In this document: piece after piece, positions 60,690-64,000 of the stretch
How the letters are laid out: each line of letters opens with the position of its first letter
How positions within the stretch are numbered: position 1 is the stretch's first letter
Assembly: GCF_032854445.1 (NCBI RefSeq)
Contig: NC_088303.1
Coordinates: 17,183,501 to 17,247,500, forward strand
DNA from: Liolophura sinensis
Lineage: Eukaryota; Mollusca; Polyplacophora; Chitonida; Chitonidae
Length of the DNA stretch: 64,000 bases
Reading direction: 5' to 3'
Program-made: the position numbers and the translations under genes
Notes under the pieces: generated by a model
What the model was told of the DNA's origin: nothing
What the model saw: only the letters and a program-made list of their open reading frames with translations
The model's database searches: none

Positions 60690-61304
60690 CAGGTGGGCAA
60701 AAAAATGGGCTGTACTTTGATGCTGCATTGCTCCATTATCCTTTTTTTAAACTCTTTCAAACTTTAGACATTCAAATGGCATGATTTTTTAAATTCAAAA
60801 TCTGATCAATTTTCAAGGTCATAGCTTCAGTAGTCTGTACACGGGTTAAAATGAAAACACAGCCTCAAAAACGCATGTTCCAGTGACCCACATTGCATCA
60901 CCTGTCAGGTGTCATGAGTAGAGCGCACGCTGCACCTGTGTGACATGCCTCAATCATGTGTCATCTGGAAAAACTGTCTGGCTCTAGTGTCAGAGCAACC
61001 CTTCTGCCAGATTGGCACAAGTTTTGGTGAATCAAGATGGCTTTCTCTGCGGCAGACAAGGAATTGATCACCTTTTCAAGTAAAACAAGGTAGAACATCA
61101 TTTTGAAAAGTCCGGAACATGCGTTTTTGACTCTATTTTGATTTTGGTAGCTTGAACAGAAATCTTAAAGGATGAAATTGAAAGCTGGTCTGTATACTTA
61201 GGACATAATGGCTTTTGAGTGTGTAAATTTTCAGAAGCTGACGTAAGAGGGTTTCGGACATATTGAGTGTCGAAGTACGGCCCATTTTTTTTATGCCCAC
61301 CCAA
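60690..61304. mobile_element. Fold-back/MITE-like DNA transposon
   Basis: The termini are inverted: left 'aggtgggcaaaaaaatgggc' + 'tgtacttt', right (reversed) 'gggtgggcataaaaaaaatgggccgtactt'. An inner inverted pair 'caaaaacgcatgttcc' (60865) / 'ggaacatgcgtttttg' (61114) shows arms of about 190 bp. The flanks carry 'tatat' on both sides, consistent with a TA-type target duplication. A short frame MAFSAADKELITF lies in the centre, but no transposase. Confidence 0.75.
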
Positions 61305-61392
61305 TATATGGTGGCAGACTTTATGTTCATTTTAAGACTCTGAAACTTTACACTTTTCAACTAGGATATCTTCATACCTTCCAAAGAGACCT

Positions 61393-61692
61393 ATCGGCCC
61401 GGACAGCACAGTAGGTGAAGCGTGCGCTTCGGGACCGGTAGATCCAGGATCAATCCTTGATCGAGTCACACCTAAGACTTTAAAAGAGGAAGTTGTAACT
61501 TCCTCGCTTGGCGTTCAGCATGAAGGGGATAGTGCAATGACTGGTTGACCCGTATCAGTATAATGGGTCGGGCGGGGCGGCCTGCAACAAGGAGGCACAT
61601 TACACGTACATGCACCCTAAGGATTCCCGCGTCGTCATATGACTGAAAAATTGTTGAGTACGACGTTAAACCCCAAGCACTCACTCACTCAC
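61393..61692 (+). repeat. Family 1 SINE, full length, with 13-bp TSD
   Basis: tRNA-like head (B-box-like ggatcaatcc), body 'gactggttgacccgtatcagtataatgggtc', tail 'ttgttgagtacgacgttaaaccccaagcactcactcactcac'. The perfect direct repeat tccaaagagacct flanks it at 61380-61392 and 61693-61705. Confidence 0.92.
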
Positions 61693-61756
61693 TCCAAAGA
61701 GACCTCAAAACACCTTTCTAAAGTTAACAGAACTCTCAGAATTAGTCAATGTGCAG

Positions 61757-61972
61757 CTTATAGTTATGGGTGCATATCAGGTCATTTGCTGTTATATTTA
61801 ATAGGTGCATATTAGGTCATTTGCTATTATAGTTATGGGTGCATATTAGGTCATTTGCTATTATAGTTATGGGTGCATATTAGGTCATTAGGTCATTTGC
61901 TATTATAGTTATGGGTGCATATTAGGTCATTTGCTATTATAGTTCTGGGTGAATATTAGGTCATTTGCTGTG
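61757..61972. repeat. 34-bp tandem repeat, six copies
   Basis: 'ttatgggtgcatattaggtc' + 'atttgctattatag'. ggtgcat starts at 61769, 61804, 61838, 61872 and 61914, then ggtgaat at 61948. One copy has an 8-bp insertion (aggtcatt). Confidence 0.93.
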
Positions 61973-62028
61973 CAACTATAGCTTCTCCCAACACCAGACC
62001 ATTTAACAGGCTGCAAGACTAGACCAAT

Positions 62029-62770
62029 GGGACAATAAAAGTATAGGAACCCATCTGACCATAACCTCTCAAACCCAGAAGACTAGACCATTGCAACACT
62101 GAAAATATAGGAATTCCTCTGACCAAAACCACTGATGGGAGACTGGGAATATAGTAACTCCTCTGACCATCAAAACCAGTGATGGGACAATGAAAGTATA
62201 GGAACCCATCTGACCATAACCTCTCAAACCCAGAAGACTAAACCATTGCAACACTGAAAATATAGGAATTCCTCTGACCATCAAAACCACTGATGGGAGA
62301 CTGGGAATATAGTAACTCCTCTGATCATCAAAACCACTGATGGGGCAATGAAAGTATAGGAACCCATCTGACCATAACCTCTCAAACCCAGAAGACTAGA
62401 CCATTGCAACACTGAAAATATAGGAATTCCTCTGACCATCAAAACCACTAATGGGAGACTGGGAATATAGTAACTCCTCTGACCATCAAAACCACTGATG
62501 GGACACTGAAAGTATAGGAACCCATCTGACCATAACCTCTCAAACCCAGAAGACTAGACCATTGCAACACTGAAAATATAGGAATTCCTCTGACCATCAA
62601 AACCACTGATGGGAGACTGGGAATATAGTAACTCCTCTGACCATCAAAACCACTGATGGGACAATGAAAGTATAGGAACCCATCTGACCATAACCTCTCA
62701 AACCCAGAAGACTAGTCCATTGCAACACTGAAAATATAGGAATTCCGCTGACCACAACCTCTCAAAAGCG
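62029..62770. repeat. 158-bp tandem repeat, about 4.7 copies
   Basis: 'gaacccatctgacc' recurs at 62047, 62202, 62360, 62518 and 62676. Each unit consists of about three related modules of 50 bp, each with an 'atataggaa/tatagtaac...cctctgacc' core. Confidence 0.95.
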
Positions 62771-63019
62771 AAACATTTGGTAAGCCTAAACACAAGGCTA
62801 TCGAGACATTAAAATATTTTAAGAGACATTGAAATATAGGAACGCCTCCAACTACATGTAAAACTTCTTCCAAAACCAGAACATTTAGGAAGATGAAAGA
62901 CTGTTCATTTATTGGGATACAGGAACAGCTGTAAACTTTACACCCATCCCACCACACTACCACAACCCAGAGGAGTGAAAAGATCAGAGGAGTGAATCAA
63001 ACTAAATAAGGCATTAAAA

Positions 63020-63400
63020 CAAAGCTCCTGGCCCCCATCAAAACCGAGCGAGCTGATCTCCTGCAGGCCCCTGGTGACATTATTGATGATTTACAATGCT
63101 GGAGTATGCTGGGTGGAAGCAGTCAGTTCTGGAGGGTCATGATTAATCGCTAGGTTTATGTGGTCATTTAGATCTGCCTGACCATCATCATGATTCCTGG
63201 CTAGATTGATATGCCATTATTGTCCGGACATTCCTAACTACCCACCATTCACTGCTGACCATTGAGCGTCAGGAAATCATCATTTATCATACCGTTATTC
63301 AGATCAAGATTAAGCAAAGCCACTGCTCTGCTGCTAACCAATTGCGGGGCAAATTGTGTAGCTGCTTACACTACATTAAGCTTACCTATTACGATTGAGC
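63020..63400. other. Unique GC-richer block, possibly regulatory
   Basis: Non-repetitive, with several TAAT/ATTA and TGATTAATC words and no ORF. Conservation would need alignment. Confidence 0.25.
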
Positions 63401-63466
63401 TTTATAAACACATACTAAATCTTCCACAATACAGGTAGAGTGCAGAATATATTCTGTCCATGGGAT

Positions 63467-63600
63467 GTTTATTTGATTTGTTTGATTTGTTTAACTGGTG
63501 TTTAGCGCAATGCTAAGGAATTCATTTACATGCCATGGGTCAGATCTGAGGATAGGGGAAACAGGAGGACCTGGGGTAAACCTGCTGCCTCTATGATCAT
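63467..63600 (-). repeat. Degenerate family 2 SINE, reverse
   Basis: 'tttgatttgtttaactggtgtttagcgcaatgctaagg' and 'ggggaaacaggaggacctggggtaaacc' follow the reversed tail and core. Confidence 0.5.
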
Positions 63601-64000
63601 CTGTAAAGGTGAGCTACAAATATATAAAAACAATATCTTTATTTATCGAAGGTAGCTCGGTTAATTTACAATGAAACTGTTCTTCCCCAAGGCCCTCACA
63701 GAGAAAACAAATATACAGGAAATATGTACTTCAGAGTCCAATCAAAAAATACATCAATATATATTTATATAAAACAAGATAAAGCACCATGTAGTTTGAA
63801 AAGTGAAGCTACATGTATATACATTCATACATACAAAAAGCAACAACACAACCACCCGTGCTGTCCCAACCACCCCCCTTATAGTACACCCCCCCCCCTA
63901 CCCCCACACTGGTTGCAACCCTCTACATCACCCGCTCACAAGTGAGTGGGTGATGGCCAAAATGCGCTTTTTGGGGTTAAATTTTAGATCAGTTTCCATA

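Overview
The window looks like animal nuclear DNA, most likely from a lophotrochozoan (mollusc or brachiopod type). Coding sequence is sparse and split by GT-AG introns. tRNA-derived SINEs with tails such as 'gagtacggcgtaaaac' and 'acgacgttaaacccc...cactcactcac' are dispersed through it, 'acatgtac' words are frequent, and there are several minisatellites. No prokaryotic-style gene, rRNA, tRNA gene or CRISPR array was seen.

One gene is secure. A TOX-family HMG-box transcription factor (TOX = thymocyte selection-associated HMG box; not a toxin) lies on the minus strand and fills about 8.9-53.3 kb or more. Eight coding exons could be joined by hand with consistent splice sites and phases: 53244-53324, 22295-22897, 19384-19502, 18393-18528, 12950-13030, 12370-12669, 11783-11919 and 11117-11177. 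From the ATG at 53292-53294 they give 1488 nt, or 495 residues plus stop. The product has the N-terminal [12 protein letters not shown] motif, a Lys-rich nuclear localisation stretch, the HMG box (encoded across three exons), a Met/Pro/Gln-rich region and a Cys-rich C-terminal motif like that of TOX4. A probable 3'UTR runs to a poly(A) signal at 8903-8908. A possible upstream first exon ends at 55453.

Layout by region. 1-8.9 kb: SINEs, two MITE families, a recent 164-bp tandem duplication over a possible first exon of an unidentified minus-strand gene (1590-1811), and a possible decayed plus-strand frame (688-1248). 8.9-19.5 kb: 3' half of TOX, with a 3.6-kb minisatellite of about 67 x 54 bp in the intron that interrupts the HMG box. 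19.5-22.9 kb: an intron with a near-perfect 32-bp palindrome, then the large N-terminal exon. 22.9-53.2 kb: a 30-kb first coding intron with minisatellites at 38.2-38.8 and 43.4-44.5 kb, SINE/MITE copies, and GC-richer non-repetitive blocks with clustered transcription-factor motifs that may be enhancers. 53.3-64 kb: upstream DNA with a possible TOX leader exon, an unidentified minus-strand coding-like region at 55.6-56.4 kb, SINEs, a 0.6-kb fold-back transposon and a 158-bp tandem array.

The biology is essentially one developmental/chromatin regulator with long, probably regulatory introns colonised by repeats. I found no clear new multi-gene system. The most unusual structures are the HMG-intron minisatellite, the 32-bp hairpin, the fold-back element and the unidentified coding-like region upstream of TOX.
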